Source: Pseudomonadales bacterium (GTDB lineage: Bacteria; Pseudomonadota; Gammaproteobacteria; Pseudomonadales; Pseudohongiellaceae). From it: a DNA stretch of 64,000 nt. Location of the stretch: assembly GCA_024234365.1 (NCBI GenBank), contig JACKOK010000001.1:620001-684000 (forward strand), in the 5' to 3' direction. Shown here one piece after another: positions 25,809-34,502 of this stretch. Each line of letters begins with the position of its first letter. The first letter of the stretch is position 1. The notes under the pieces were generated by a model. That model was not told the DNA's origin. It ran no database searches and worked only from the letters and a program-made list of their open reading frames with translations. The position numbers and the translations under genes were made by a program.

Positions 25809-28800
25809 TCAACGTGGGCGATGCCGGTAGCGCAGGTCCAGGGTATAGGGATGTGCCTCATGGGGCTGGGCGAGGTCCAGTGTCATTTCGCCCTGGGTGT
25901 AGCCGTGTTTCCAGAATCTTGCCACCCGGCGTGCCTCGGCCTCGTTGGCATTGACGGGGAAGGTATCGTAGTTGCGACCACCGGGGTGGGACACATGATA
26001 GGTGCACCCGCCCAGAGAGCGGTTGTGATGGGTGTCCACCACATCGATCACCAGTGGCGAGTGTATGCCGATAGTCGGATGCAGCGCCGACCACGGGGCC
26101 CAGGCCTTGAAGCGGATGCCGCCGACGAATTCGCCCTCTGTGCCGGTGCTGCGCAGGGGTATCTTGCGTCCGTTGCAGGTGACGACAAAACGGTTGCCGG
26201 TCATATTGCGGGCACGCACTTGCAGGCGTTCTACGGAGGAGTCCACATAACGGGCCGTGCCCTGGCCGGTGGATTCCTCTCCCAGCACATGCCAGGGTTC
26301 TATGGCACGGTGCAGGTCGACCTGAATTCCCGCAACGTGAATGCTGCCGTAATGAGGAAAGCGGAACTCCTGGAAGGGGGCGAACCACTCGGCTTTGAAG
26401 GGGTAGCCGGCCTGCTGCAGATCATCCAGCACCCAACCAAGATCTTCCCAGACGAAGTGCGGCAGCATGAAGCGATCGTGCAGCTCGGTGCCCCAGTTGA
26501 TCAGCGGACGGGTGTAGGGCGTTTGCCAGAAGCGGGCGATCAGTGCGCGTAGCAGCAATACCTGCAGGGCACTCATCTGCCAGTGGGGTGGCATCTCGAA
26601 ATTGCGGAACTCGACAATGCCCAGGCGGCCGCTGGCGCTGTCGGGTGAATAGAGCTTGTCGATACAGAATTCCGCCCGGTGCGTGTTGCCGGTCAGGTCC
26701 ACGAGGAAGTTGCGCAGAATGCGATCCACCAGCCAGTACTGCCCGGAGGTTTCGCCTTCGAGCTGCTGCAGGGCAATTTCAAGTTCATACAGATTGTCGT
26801 CGCGCGCCTCGTCCACGCGCGGTGCCTGGCTGGTTGGGCCGATGAACTGCCCGGAGAACAGATAGGACAGGCTGGGGTGGTTCTGCCAGTAGCGGATCAG
26901 ACTGCCCAGCAGGTCCGGTCTGCGCAGAAAGGGGCTGTCCTCTGCTTTGGCTGCGCCAAGCGTCACATGATTTCCGCCACCCGTGCCGGTGTGGCGACCG
27001 TCCAGCATGAACTTCTCCGTACCCAGGCGATTCTGGCGTGCCTGCTCGTACAGGGTATGAACCAGATCGCGCAGTTCCGGCCAGTTCTTGCTCGGCTGCA
27101 CATTGACCTCGATGACGCCGGGGTCGGGGGTAATCAGCAGCTTCTGCAGGCGGGGATCCTTGGGCGGTTCATAGCCTTCAATGATCACCGGGCAGGTCAG
27201 TTTTTCTGCCGTTGCCTCGATGGCGGCAATCAGGGCGACATAGCGTTCGAGATCGGTCTGCGGTGGCAGAAAAATACACAGCCTGCCATCGCGTACCTCT
27301 ACGCACAAAGCGGTGTGGAAAATGCGGCCATCTGCCGGGTCGAGCAATTCAAGGCTGTCCTCCTCGTCTTCCAGCTCCAGTGGGTAGGGGAGTTCCTCGC
27401 GCCCTGCAAAGGGATCTGTGCCGTGTTCCTGTTCTCCGGGTTGAGGTGCTTGCCAGGGCAGGCTGTCGAGAGGCAAACGGTAACCGAGAGGAGAGTCGCC
27501 GGGGATGAGGGTGAGTTTTTCCTTGCGGAAATACCAGCGGCAGCTCAGCCATTGAATCGTTCCCTCGTCTTCATGGGAGGAGAGAGGCAGAACATAGCCG
27601 CATTCCTTGTCGAGCCCGTGGGCAAAAACGCGCTTGATGCGTGCAGCCTCCAGCGGGTCGATTATCTTGTTGTCCCAGAGCGAGACATTGGCCGGCAGCT
27701 CGCTTTCGCGCTTGAGGTACCAGGCCTTGTCCTCAAAGGCGGGCAGGATATGGCGCGGGCTCAATTGCAGGCGACGCGCGAGGGCGGTGACGAAATTGGC
27801 GGCAATGCGCAGATTCGCGGAGCCATGAGTGCGGTCATCGGCCAGCAGTTGAGGATGATGCCAGAGCGGTTTTCCATCGGTGCGCCAGAACAGGCCCAGT
27901 GCCCAGCGGGGGACAGGTTCTCCCGGGTACCATTTCCCCTGTCCGATATGTATTAAACCGCTGGGTCCGTAATGTTCCTTCAGGGCATGCAGGAGCTCGC
28001 CTGCCAGTTTTCGTTTTTCTTTGCCCAGAGCTGCGGTATTCCATTGGGCACTTTCCATGTCGTCGATGGAAATAAAAGTGGGTTCTCCTCCCACGGTCAG
28101 GCGCACATCGTTTGTCTCCAGCACCGCGTCCACCTGCAGACCCAGGGCGTCGATCTCTGCCCATTGTTCTGTGGTATAGGGTTTGGTGACGCGCGGGTCT
28201 TCGTGGATGCGGCTTACCCGGTTCTCGTGGAAAAACTCCACTTCGCACCGACCCGTGGCGCCAGTAATGGGAGCGGCGCTGACCGGGTCCGGAGTGCAGG
28301 CCAGCGGGATATGCCCCTCGGCGGCAAACAGCCCCGAGGTGGGGTCGAGCCCGATCCAGCCAGCCCCGGGAATATAGACCTCGGCCCAGGCGTGCAGATC
28401 GGTAAAGTCTTCCGCCGGACCACCGGGGCCATCCAGTGCTCGCACATCGGGCGCAAGCTGGACGAGATAACCCGAGGCAAAGCGTGCGGCCAGGCCCATA
28501 TGGCGCAGGGTCTGAATCAACAGCCAGGCCGTGTCCCGGCATGAACCCAGTTTTTTGTCCAGGGTCTGGGCGCAGGTCTGCACACCGGGCTCCATGCGGA
28601 TGATGTAATTGATCGCCTGCTGGGTGCGGCTGTTCTCCGCGACCAGAAAACTGACGATGGACTGCCGGCTGTGATCCGCTCCCTTGAGCCACTCCTGCAG
28701 CTGCGGACCGGACTCCTTCAGTTCAAGATAGGGGGCCAGGTCTTTGGCAAGCTGTGGGTCGTATTTGAAAGGAAAATACTGGGCGCTTTCCTCCACAAAA

Positions 28801-29078
28801 AAATCAAAAGGATTGATGACCGTCATGTCGGCGATCAGCTCGACAGTGATCGATAATTCTTTGGCCTTTTCCGGAAAAACCAAGCGGGCAAGATGATTGG
28901 AAAACGGATCCTGTTGCCAGTTGATGAAATGTTGAGCAGGTTCTATTTTCAGCGAGTAGGCATCGATGGGCGTACGGCAATGAGGGGCGGGCCGAAGCCG
29001 AATGACATGTGGCAAAATTTCAACCAGGCGGTCGAAGTGGTAGCGTGTCTGGTGGTGTATTGCTACTTTAATGGTCAT
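25809..29078 (-). CDS. Transglutaminase-like / DUF2126 fusion protein
   Basis: A protein of 1089 residues. Residues 1-90 form the bacterial transglutaminase-like N-terminal domain. A papain-like transglutaminase core (about 150-270) has the triad C180 (GSCRDTAWLL), H229 (DLHAWAEVY) and D245 (GLDPTSG). DUF2126 fills the remainder, with conserved DGRHTGTGGGNHVTLG and FCIDKLYSPD segments. Published comparative genomics groups DUF2126 with circularly permuted ATP-grasp and alpha-E proteins in peptide-ligating (amidoligase) systems. A role in peptide bond making or breaking is likely, but the substrate is unknown. It is divergent from the ATP-grasp gene with only 19 bases between the start codons. 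Confidence 0.9.
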   Translation of the reverse strand: MTIKVAIHHQTRYHFDRLVEILPHVIRLRPAPHCRTPIDAYSLKIEPAQHFINWQQDPFSNHLARLVFPEKAKELSITVELIADMTVINPFDFFVEESAQYFPFKYDPQLAKDLAPYLELKESGPQLQEWLKGADHSRQSIVSFLVAENSRTQQAINYIIRMEPGVQTCAQTLDKKLGSCRDTAWLLIQTLRHMGLAARFASGYLVQLAPDVRALDGPGGPAEDFTDLHAWAEVYIPGAGWIGLDPTSGLFAAEGHIPLACTPDPVSAAPITGATGRCEVEFFHENRVSRIHEDPRVTKPYTTEQWAEIDALGLQVDAVLETNDVRLTVGGEPTFISIDDMESAQWNTAALGKEKRKLAGELLHALKEHYGPSGLIHIGQGKWYPGEPVPRWALGLFWRTDGKPLWHHPQLLADDRTHGSANLRIAANFVTALARRLQLSPRHILPAFEDKAWYLKRESELPANVSLWDNKIIDPLEAARIKRVFAHGLDKECGYVLPLSSHEDEGTIQWLSCRWYFRKEKLTLIPGDSPLGYRLPLDSLPWQAPQPGEQEHGTDPFAGREELPYPLELEDEEDSLELLDPADGRIFHTALCVEVRDGRLCIFLPPQTDLERYVALIAAIEATAEKLTCPVIIEGYEPPKDPRLQKLLITPDPGVIEVNVQPSKNWPELRDLVHTLYEQARQNRLGTEKFMLDGRHTGTGGGNHVTLGAAKAEDSPFLRRPDLLGSLIRYWQNHPSLSYLFSGQFIGPTSQAPRVDEARDDNLYELEIALQQLEGETSGQYWLVDRILRNFLVDLTGNTHRAEFCIDKLYSPDSASGRLGIVEFRNFEMPPHWQMSALQVLLLRALIARFWQTPYTRPLINWGTELHDRFMLPHFVWEDLGWVLDDLQQAGYPFKAEWFAPFQEFRFPHYGSIHVAGIQVDLHRAIEPWHVLGEESTGQGTARYVDSSVERLQVRARNMTGNRFVVTCNGRKIPLRSTGTEGEFVGGIRFKAWAPWSALHPTIGIHSPLVIDVVDTHHNRSLGGCTYHVSHPGGRNYDTFPVNANEAEARRVARFWKHGYTQGEMTLDLAQPHEAHPYTLDLRYRHRPR

Positions 29079-29097
29079 AGGGTAATGTGGCTCACAT

Positions 29098-30546
29098 ATG
29101 CGAATTGACTGGAAAACTTATAACCCCGGTGCGTTCTACGACGAGTTGATCAGTTCGCCCGGGCACCCCCGCAAGTCAGGAAGAATTCTGGCCCGTTATC
29201 TCAGTTCACTGCAAAGTGAAGATCTGCAGCAACGTAAAACCGCTGCGGAACTGGCCATCAAGGCCATGGGTATTTCCTTCACCGTTTACAGTGAAGCCGG
29301 CAATATCGATCGGGAGTGGCCGTTCGACATTATTCCCCGAATCATCACAGAAAAACAATGGCAGAAAACCAGCCAGGGGCTTGAACAGCGGCTGCGTGCC
29401 CTGAACTGTTTTATTGATGACATCTATAACGAACAGAAGATTCTGAAAGACAAGATTGTACCGGCGCAGCTGATTGCAGAATCCGCTAATTTCCGCAAGG
29501 AATGTCTTGGCATGAAACCCAAGCATGGGGTCTGGGCACACGTTTGCGGTACCGATCTGATTCGTGACACCAACGGCCAGTTCTATGTGCTGGAAGACAA
29601 TCTACGCGTCCCCTCCGGCGTGTCTTATATGCTGGAAAACCGCAAGGTCACCAAGCGGGTATTTCCCGAACTCTTCGAGAACTACAATATTCTGCCGATC
29701 ACGGAATACACCTCACAGCTGTTCGATACCCTGGCGGCGATCTCGCCGAGGCAGGCCGATTATCCCGAGGTTGTGGTACTGACGCCCGGCATCTATAACT
29801 CCGCCTATTTCGAACATTCCTTCCTTGCACAGCGCATGGGGGCTGAACTGGTGGAAGGCGGGGATCTCGTTGTCGAGGACGATTGTGTCTATATGCGCAC
29901 GATCAACGGGCTCTCCCGCGTGGACGTGATCTACCGCCGTATTGACGATATGTTTCTGGACCCGGAAGTGTTCCACCCCGATTCGGTGCTGGGGGTGAAG
30001 GGCTTGATGCGCGCCTGGCTCAAGGGCAATGTGGCGCTGGCCAATGCTCCGGGTGCCGGGGTGGCGGATGACAAGGTCATCTACACCTATGTGCCGGCCA
30101 TGATCAAATACTATCTCGCGGAGGAGCCGCTGCTGGAGAATGTGCCCAGTTATCTCTGCGTGGACGAAAAGCAGTGTCAGTATGTGCTGGAGAACCTCGA
30201 CAAACTGGTGGTGAAGCCCGCCAATGAATCCGGGGGCTACGGCATGCTGATGGGTCCCCAGGCCAGCAAAAAAGAGCGGGATGAGTTCGCCCGGCGTATC
30301 AGGGCCAATCCGCGCAACTACATGGCACAGCCCCTGATTTCCCTGTCCACGGCTCCGGTACTGGGCGAACGGGGAGCGGAACCGCGTCACATCGACCTGC
30401 GGCCCTTTATTCTGCAGGCAAAAGATACTTATGTGACACCTGGCGGGCTGACACGGGTCGCCATGGTCAAAGGTTCCTATGTCGTCAATTCCTCCCAGGG
30501 TGGCGGCAGCAAGGATACCTGGATCGTATCGGAAGAGGAGCGCTGA
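29098..30546 (+). CDS. Circularly permuted ATP-grasp protein (DUF404/DUF407 type)
   Basis: A protein of 482 residues of the circularly permuted ATP-grasp type 2 family. Visible elements are the N-terminal RVPSGVSYMLENRKV segment, VVVLTPGIYNSAYFEH, the RIDDMFLDP acidic loop, and near the C-terminus VVKPANESGGYGMLMGP with RHIDLRPFILQ (nucleotide and metal binding). Such enzymes are predicted amide ligases that use ATP to join amino acids or peptides. The alpha-E gene follows after 3 bases. No Shine-Dalgarno sequence is visible before its ATG. Confidence 0.9.
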   Translation: MRIDWKTYNPGAFYDELISSPGHPRKSGRILARYLSSLQSEDLQQRKTAAELAIKAMGISFTVYSEAGNIDREWPFDIIPRIITEKQWQKTSQGLEQRLRALNCFIDDIYNEQKILKDKIVPAQLIAESANFRKECLGMKPKHGVWAHVCGTDLIRDTNGQFYVLEDNLRVPSGVSYMLENRKVTKRVFPELFENYNILPITEYTSQLFDTLAAISPRQADYPEVVVLTPGIYNSAYFEHSFLAQRMGAELVEGGDLVVEDDCVYMRTINGLSRVDVIYRRIDDMFLDPEVFHPDSVLGVKGLMRAWLKGNVALANAPGAGVADDKVIYTYVPAMIKYYLAEEPLLENVPSYLCVDEKQCQYVLENLDKLVVKPANESGGYGMLMGPQASKKERDEFARRIRANPRNYMAQPLISLSTAPVLGERGAEPRHIDLRPFILQAKDTYVTPGGLTRVAMVKGSYVVNSSQGGGSKDTWIVSEEER

Positions 30547-30549
30547 ACC

Positions 30550-31521
30550 ATGCTCTCCCGGGTTGCGGAACGCATCTACTGGCTGGGTCGTTATCTGGAG
30601 CGAACAGAGAACACGGCGCGGCTTCTGACCGTCTACTCCAATCTCCTGCTGGACCTGCCGCGAGGTACCCGGGTTGGTTGGCATACGCTGGTGGAAATCA
30701 CCGGCAGCCTGCAGGACTTCAACGAGAAGTTCAAAGAAACGGACGAGCGCTCCGTGAATCGTTTTCTGCTCTCGGACCAGAGTAATCCCTCGTCCATTAT
30801 CAGTTCCCTGTCGTATGCGCGGGAGAATGCGCGCACCACCCGCGAGATTATTCCGACAGAAGCCTGGGAGCAGATCAACAATCTGTACCTGTTTACCCGT
30901 GACAATATGGGCAAGGCAACGGCCCGTGGCCCGAGGCACCAACTGCTGCAGGACATCATTGCGCACTGTCAGCAGATTACCGGTCTTTTGGCAGGTGCCA
31001 TGAGTCACAACAGCGGCTATAACTTTTTGCGCATTGCCCGCAGTCTGGAGCGGGCGGACATGAGCACGCGTATCGTGGATGTTGGCTCCTTCACCTTGTT
31101 GCCGGGCCTGGCCCGGGGCGTGGAATTTCAGGAGCAGAGCGCGAAGCCTTTTGCCAATATGATCTGGATGAATGTGCTGCACTCCCTCAGTGCCTACCAG
31201 ATGTACCGCCAGCATGTGCTGGACCGGGTCAACGGCGAGGATGTGGTGACTTTTATCCTGCAGGATGCGCAGTTTCCACGGGCGGTGATGCATTGCCTGC
31301 TCAAGCTGCAGTCCTGCCTGCAACACCTGCCCAATAATGAAGCCTCACTGGCGCAGGTGTCCTCTACCCTGAGCTATCTGCACGATGCTGATATTCCGGC
31401 GCTTCTGCAGGGAGGGCTGCTGGAATACATCGATGAGCTGCAGGTGGAGATCGCCGCGATTCACGCCCGCATTGCCGAAACCTGGTTCCTGCCGGTTGTC
31501 AGCGGGCAGCACAGTGCCTGA
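30550..31521 (+). CDS. Alpha-E domain protein (DUF403)
   Basis: A protein of 323 residues, almost entirely alpha-helical. It starts MLSRVAERIYWLGRYLERTENTA-like, the hallmark of the alpha-E family, with the conserved RxExRTR-type segment SYARENARTTREIIPTEAWE. Function is not established; it always accompanies permuted ATP-grasp genes and is thought to be a partner or scaffold in the same peptide-ligation pathway. The gene is 3 bases behind the ATP-grasp gene, so it is co-translated, and 18 bases before a zinc peptidase gene. Confidence 0.9.
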   Translation: MLSRVAERIYWLGRYLERTENTARLLTVYSNLLLDLPRGTRVGWHTLVEITGSLQDFNEKFKETDERSVNRFLLSDQSNPSSIISSLSYARENARTTREIIPTEAWEQINNLYLFTRDNMGKATARGPRHQLLQDIIAHCQQITGLLAGAMSHNSGYNFLRIARSLERADMSTRIVDVGSFTLLPGLARGVEFQEQSAKPFANMIWMNVLHSLSAYQMYRQHVLDRVNGEDVVTFILQDAQFPRAVMHCLLKLQSCLQHLPNNEASLAQVSSTLSYLHDADIPALLQGGLLEYIDELQVEIAAIHARIAETWFLPVVSGQHSA

Positions 31522-31539
31522 ATGGCAGGGTAAGGCCGA

Positions 31540-32616
31540 ATGAGGGACTTTCAGTGCGACTGCGGGCAAACACTGTATTTTGAAAATACCGTTTGCACGG
31601 CTTGTCAGCGCAGGCTCGGTTACGAACCCCTGCGCGGACAAATGCTGACGCTGGAACCCGTGGCGGGAGAAGATGGCAGCGGGCAGTGGTGGCGCGATAC
31701 CCGTTCCGGGGAACAGTTCCGGCGCTGTTTCAATGATACCGAGTACCAGGTTTGCAACTGGCTGGTCAGCAATCCCGGGCACAGCTTCTGTCTGGCCTGT
31801 TCCCTCAACGATACGATTCCCGAAATGGATTCCGGCTACCGCGCCCTGCAGCGGCGTCAATGGTGGGGGCGCCTGGAGCAGGCCAAGAGGCGCCTGCTGT
31901 ATACCCTTCTTTATCTGGGGCTTCCCGTCTCAAGAAAGACGGAGCAGCATGCCGGCCTGGCCTTTTCTTTTCTGGAAGACCAGCGCTCCAATCCTTTCGT
32001 GGATGAGGAGCATGTGCTGACCGGTCATCTGGACGGACTGATCACGGTCAATCTCGCCGAGGCTGATGTGGTGAACCGGGAGCAGACGCGACAGAGTCTG
32101 GGAGAACCCTATCGCACCCTGCTGGGGCATTTTCGTCACGAGAGCGGTCACTATTATTTCAATTATCTGCTGACTTCAGAGCAGGATCTGCTGCAGTTCC
32201 GCGCCGTGTTTGGTGATGAGCGAAGCGATTATCAGGCGGCGGTCCAGCGTTATTACCGTGAACCGGGCAGCGTGCCACAGGGGGACAGAATCAGTGCCTA
32301 TGCGGCCTTGCACCCCCTGGAGGACTGGGCCGAGTGCTGGGCGCATTATCTGCACATGATGGATTGTCTGGAGACTGCGGCACAGGTGGGATTGTTGCCG
32401 GAACCCCTGATGACAGCGAGCAGCCCGCCAGACATCGAGAAGTGTCTGACGGCGTGGCTGCAGGTGTCGGTGGCGATGAACGCCCTGAACCGGAGTATGG
32501 GGCTGCGCGATGCTTACCCCTTCGTGCTAACGGCGGCGACGCTCAATAAGCTCCGCTTTGTTCATCAGCGGATTTATCCCAGCTCGATGCCCAGGCAAAC
32601 GGTGGCATCTGTCTGA
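31540..32616 (+). CDS. Putative zinc-binding metallopeptidase with N-terminal zinc ribbon
   Basis: A protein of 358 residues. The N-terminus holds two Cys pairs (CDCG, CTAC) like a zinc ribbon, with further cysteines near residues 80-90. The body has the peptidase motif H200-E201-S-G-H204 (HESGHYYFNYLL) and the conserved EDWAECWAHYLHMMD segment. It belongs to the family annotated as putative zinc-binding metallopeptidase (DUF2248-like). It follows the alpha-E gene closely, so a processing or clean-up role in the same pathway is likely. Its last 74 bases overlap the 3' end of the opposing Anbu gene. Confidence 0.85.
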   Translation: MRDFQCDCGQTLYFENTVCTACQRRLGYEPLRGQMLTLEPVAGEDGSGQWWRDTRSGEQFRRCFNDTEYQVCNWLVSNPGHSFCLACSLNDTIPEMDSGYRALQRRQWWGRLEQAKRRLLYTLLYLGLPVSRKTEQHAGLAFSFLEDQRSNPFVDEEHVLTGHLDGLITVNLAEADVVNREQTRQSLGEPYRTLLGHFRHESGHYYFNYLLTSEQDLLQFRAVFGDERSDYQAAVQRYYREPGSVPQGDRISAYAALHPLEDWAECWAHYLHMMDCLETAAQVGLLPEPLMTASSPPDIEKCLTAWLQVSVAMNALNRSMGLRDAYPFVLTAATLNKLRFVHQRIYPSSMPRQTVASV

Positions 32617-33301
32617 AGGCGTCCTTGAGGCGCTGGTCCCAGCTGCGTTTGAGTTCGCGCAGAAACTCGCTGTCCTCGCCGAAGCGCAGCGGTTCGTTCA
32701 GTGTCAGGGTGTCGGTACGGTAGACCAGGGTTTCGATGGGCGGGCCCACGCTCAGATTACTGCGCATGGTGGAATCCATGGAGACCATGGCACACAGGGC
32801 ACAGGTGTCGAGGTTCAGGTCCGGGGTCAGAATGCGATCCAGAATCGGTTTGCCGTATTTGCTTTCGCCGATCTGCAGATAGGGGGTGTCCTTGGAGCTG
32901 GTGATGTGGTTGCCCTGGGGGTAGACCAGCATGATGCGGTGTTTGCTGTTGGCAATCTGACCGCCAATGATGAAGCTGGCCTCAAAGGAATTGCCGATAC
33001 GGGCGTGTTTTTCCTGCTGGGCCAGGCTGACATCGCCCAGATAGTCTGCCGCTTCCGCGATGGTTTCCACGGTCAGCAGGCTGGTGCTGGCGCGCTCCTT
33101 GATATCCCGCTTCACCTGGGCCATGGTGGCCTGGGTGGTGGCCAGATTGCCAGCGGTAAGAATGACAAACTGGCGTTGTCCATCCACGCCAAAACGATAC
33201 ATCTTGCTATAGGTGCTGACCTGATCGATTCCGGCATTGGTGCGGGAATCCGAGCAGAAAACCATGCCAGCGTCCACGGCAATTGCCACACAATACGTCA
33301 T
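32543..33301 (-). CDS. Anbu (ancestral beta subunit) proteasome-like peptidase
   Basis: An Ntn-hydrolase of 252 residues beginning MTYCVAIAVDAG, so removal of Met exposes the Thr nucleophile expected of Anbu. Typical downstream elements are FCSDSRTNAGIDQVSTYSKMYRF, TAGNLATTQA and the GESKYGKPILDR region. Anbu proteins assemble into HslV-related spiral or ring particles. Their genes travel with transglutaminase, ATP-grasp and alpha-E genes, exactly as seen here. No Shine-Dalgarno is evident before the ATG. The stop codon lies inside the opposing zinc peptidase gene. Confidence 0.9.
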   Translation of the reverse strand: MTYCVAIAVDAGMVFCSDSRTNAGIDQVSTYSKMYRFGVDGQRQFVILTAGNLATTQATMAQVKRDIKERASTSLLTVETIAEAADYLGDVSLAQQEKHARIGNSFEASFIIGGQIANSKHRIMLVYPQGNHITSSKDTPYLQIGESKYGKPILDRILTPDLNLDTCALCAMVSMDSTMRSNLSVGPPIETLVYRTDTLTLNEPLRFGEDSEFLRELKRSWDQRLKDAFRQMPPFAWASSWDKSADEQSGAY

Positions 33302-33528
33302 GATTAGAAAAACCGGATTACTGAATTATTGACCATGGAAGAAGTCCATGGGCGAAACAGTACACTAGTTCCCTGGACAGTTGAACAGAAATTTCCATGG
33401 GATTGTAACGGAGTGTTTTGCGAGGCGGCTTGCCTGGGCAAGTGGCTGATATGAGGTGTTTTTCAGAGAGTGGAAAGCCCAGGCCTCCCGGATCTGGAAG
33501 GCCGGAGCAGATGTCTTTTCAGGCGTTC

Positions 33529-33813
33529 TCAGTGTTCGTCGAGGCCGTCGTCGTCGAAATCGTAGTCGTCGATATCGACATTGCCGCGAAAGCCCTGATC
33601 ATCGCCGTCATCATCAAACTGCAGATCACCGAACGTACGCTTCCAGTCCAGCCGCTCCTCTGTGCGGCGACGCAGCTCGGTCAGGCGGCGCTTGTGCTGG
33701 CGTTTGTCATTGGCCTCGTCAAGCTCCGTCTCTGGTATGAAGGCACCGGAGTCAAAAAAATCTTTTGCACTGTCGCCTATATCATCCCATTGATGACTTT
33801 TCATGTGTTTCAT
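33529..33813 (-). CDS. Small acidic-tailed protein of unknown function
   Basis: A protein of 94 residues, or 91 if it starts at MKSHQW. A central basic helix (KRQHKRRLTELRRRTEERLDWKR) is followed by a tail of about 30 residues that is more than half Asp/Glu (FDDDGDDQG, DIDDYDFDDDGLDE). The layout recalls the PA3496-type small proteins of pseudomonads, but I cannot confirm membership. No signal peptide or membrane segment. The acidic tail keeps coding-type periodicity, which supports it being real. Confidence 0.55.
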   Translation of the reverse strand: MKHMKSHQWDDIGDSAKDFFDSGAFIPETELDEANDKRQHKRRLTELRRRTEERLDWKRTFGDLQFDDDGDDQGFRGNVDIDDYDFDDDGLDEH

Positions 33814-34136
33814 CTCTCGTCAAATTGCGTTCAGTCGGAATGCCCCTGCCCCGGCAGGGCGCGAAGCGTTACAAAACACATCTGTTGCAGATGTGAGCTG
33901 CCGCCTTTCGACATTTGTCAAGCCTTTCCGGCCGGCAATTCACGATGCGAATTATGGTTATAAAATCCGAGAATGCAATAGGCAGGATCAATATTTTTCC
34001 GCTTCGCTGTGCGCCATATAAATCAAGGCGTTCAGCTGGTTTTGTGATGTGCTGACTGTCGGAAATTGCACAAGGCTTGTCGCGCAAATCCTGGCGTTTA
34101 TACTGGACGGCGAAAATTTTCTGGCAGGAGAAAACT
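33814..34136. other. Intergenic region upstream of zinc-ribbon/Smr-like gene
   Basis: About 320 bases between two divergent small genes, with no supported gene. It contains the promoter listed at 34077-34104. A small GC hairpin near 33845 (CCCTGC..GCAGGG) is also visible. Base composition between 33900 and 34060 is clearly more A/T-rich than coding sequence nearby. Confidence 0.55.
34077..34104 (+). promoter_or_regulatory. Probable sigma-70 promoter
   Basis: TTGTCG (34077-34082) and TATACT (34099-34104) are separated by 16 bases. The predicted transcript start near 34111 leaves a short leader with AGGAG at 34126-34130 before the TTG start at 34137. Confidence 0.45.
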
Positions 34137-34478
34137 TTGCTCCGGATCTGTTTGGACTGCGGCATGGAGGTGCCCCTCTGCCACCCCGAATGTCCCAAGT
34201 GTGATGCTCGTTTGTCCACGCAGAGCGATGGTTCCGTGCTGCATCTGGATATCGCGCACCATGGGGAAACGGTGGCCATGGCCATGTCACTGCTCCAGCA
34301 GGCCTTGGAGGAGGCCGTGCAGACGCCTGCGCAGGCATTGCGTGTCGTGGTGGGAGGTGGGCGTATCCGCGATGAGGTGGAAGCCTATCTGGCGTATCTG
34401 CAGCACTCAGGGGAGCTGGTCGGGTATGGCCAGGAGGCGGGTAACCGCGGTGCCTTCATCCTTGTGTTGAAGCCCTGA
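34137..34478 (+). CDS. Zinc-ribbon protein with divergent Smr-like domain
   Basis: I start it at TTG 34137 because AGGAG lies 6 bases upstream and a promoter lies just before. This gives 113 residues, where the longer open frame to 34077 would run through the promoter. The N-terminus carries two Cys pairs (CLDCG, CPKC) plus CHPEC, likely a zinc ribbon. The rest (about 35-112) follows the secondary-structure order of an Smr domain: LDIAHHGETVAMAMSLLQQ for the usual LDLHG helix, RVVVGGGRIRDEVEAYL for the HGxGxG loop, and a final GNRGAFILVL strand. The glycine loop lacks the family histidine, so nuclease activity is doubtful. The domain call is inference. Confidence 0.55.
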   Translation: MLRICLDCGMEVPLCHPECPKCDARLSTQSDGSVLHLDIAHHGETVAMAMSLLQQALEEAVQTPAQALRVVVGGGRIRDEVEAYLAYLQHSGELVGYGQEAGNRGAFILVLKP

Positions 34479-34502
34479 ATCGGGGGCGTCGCGCCAGGTT
34501 CT

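Noticed and set aside
33418..33963. Plus-strand frame opposite the acidic small protein
   Set aside because: Overlaps the 94-residue minus gene and shows no coding features of its own.
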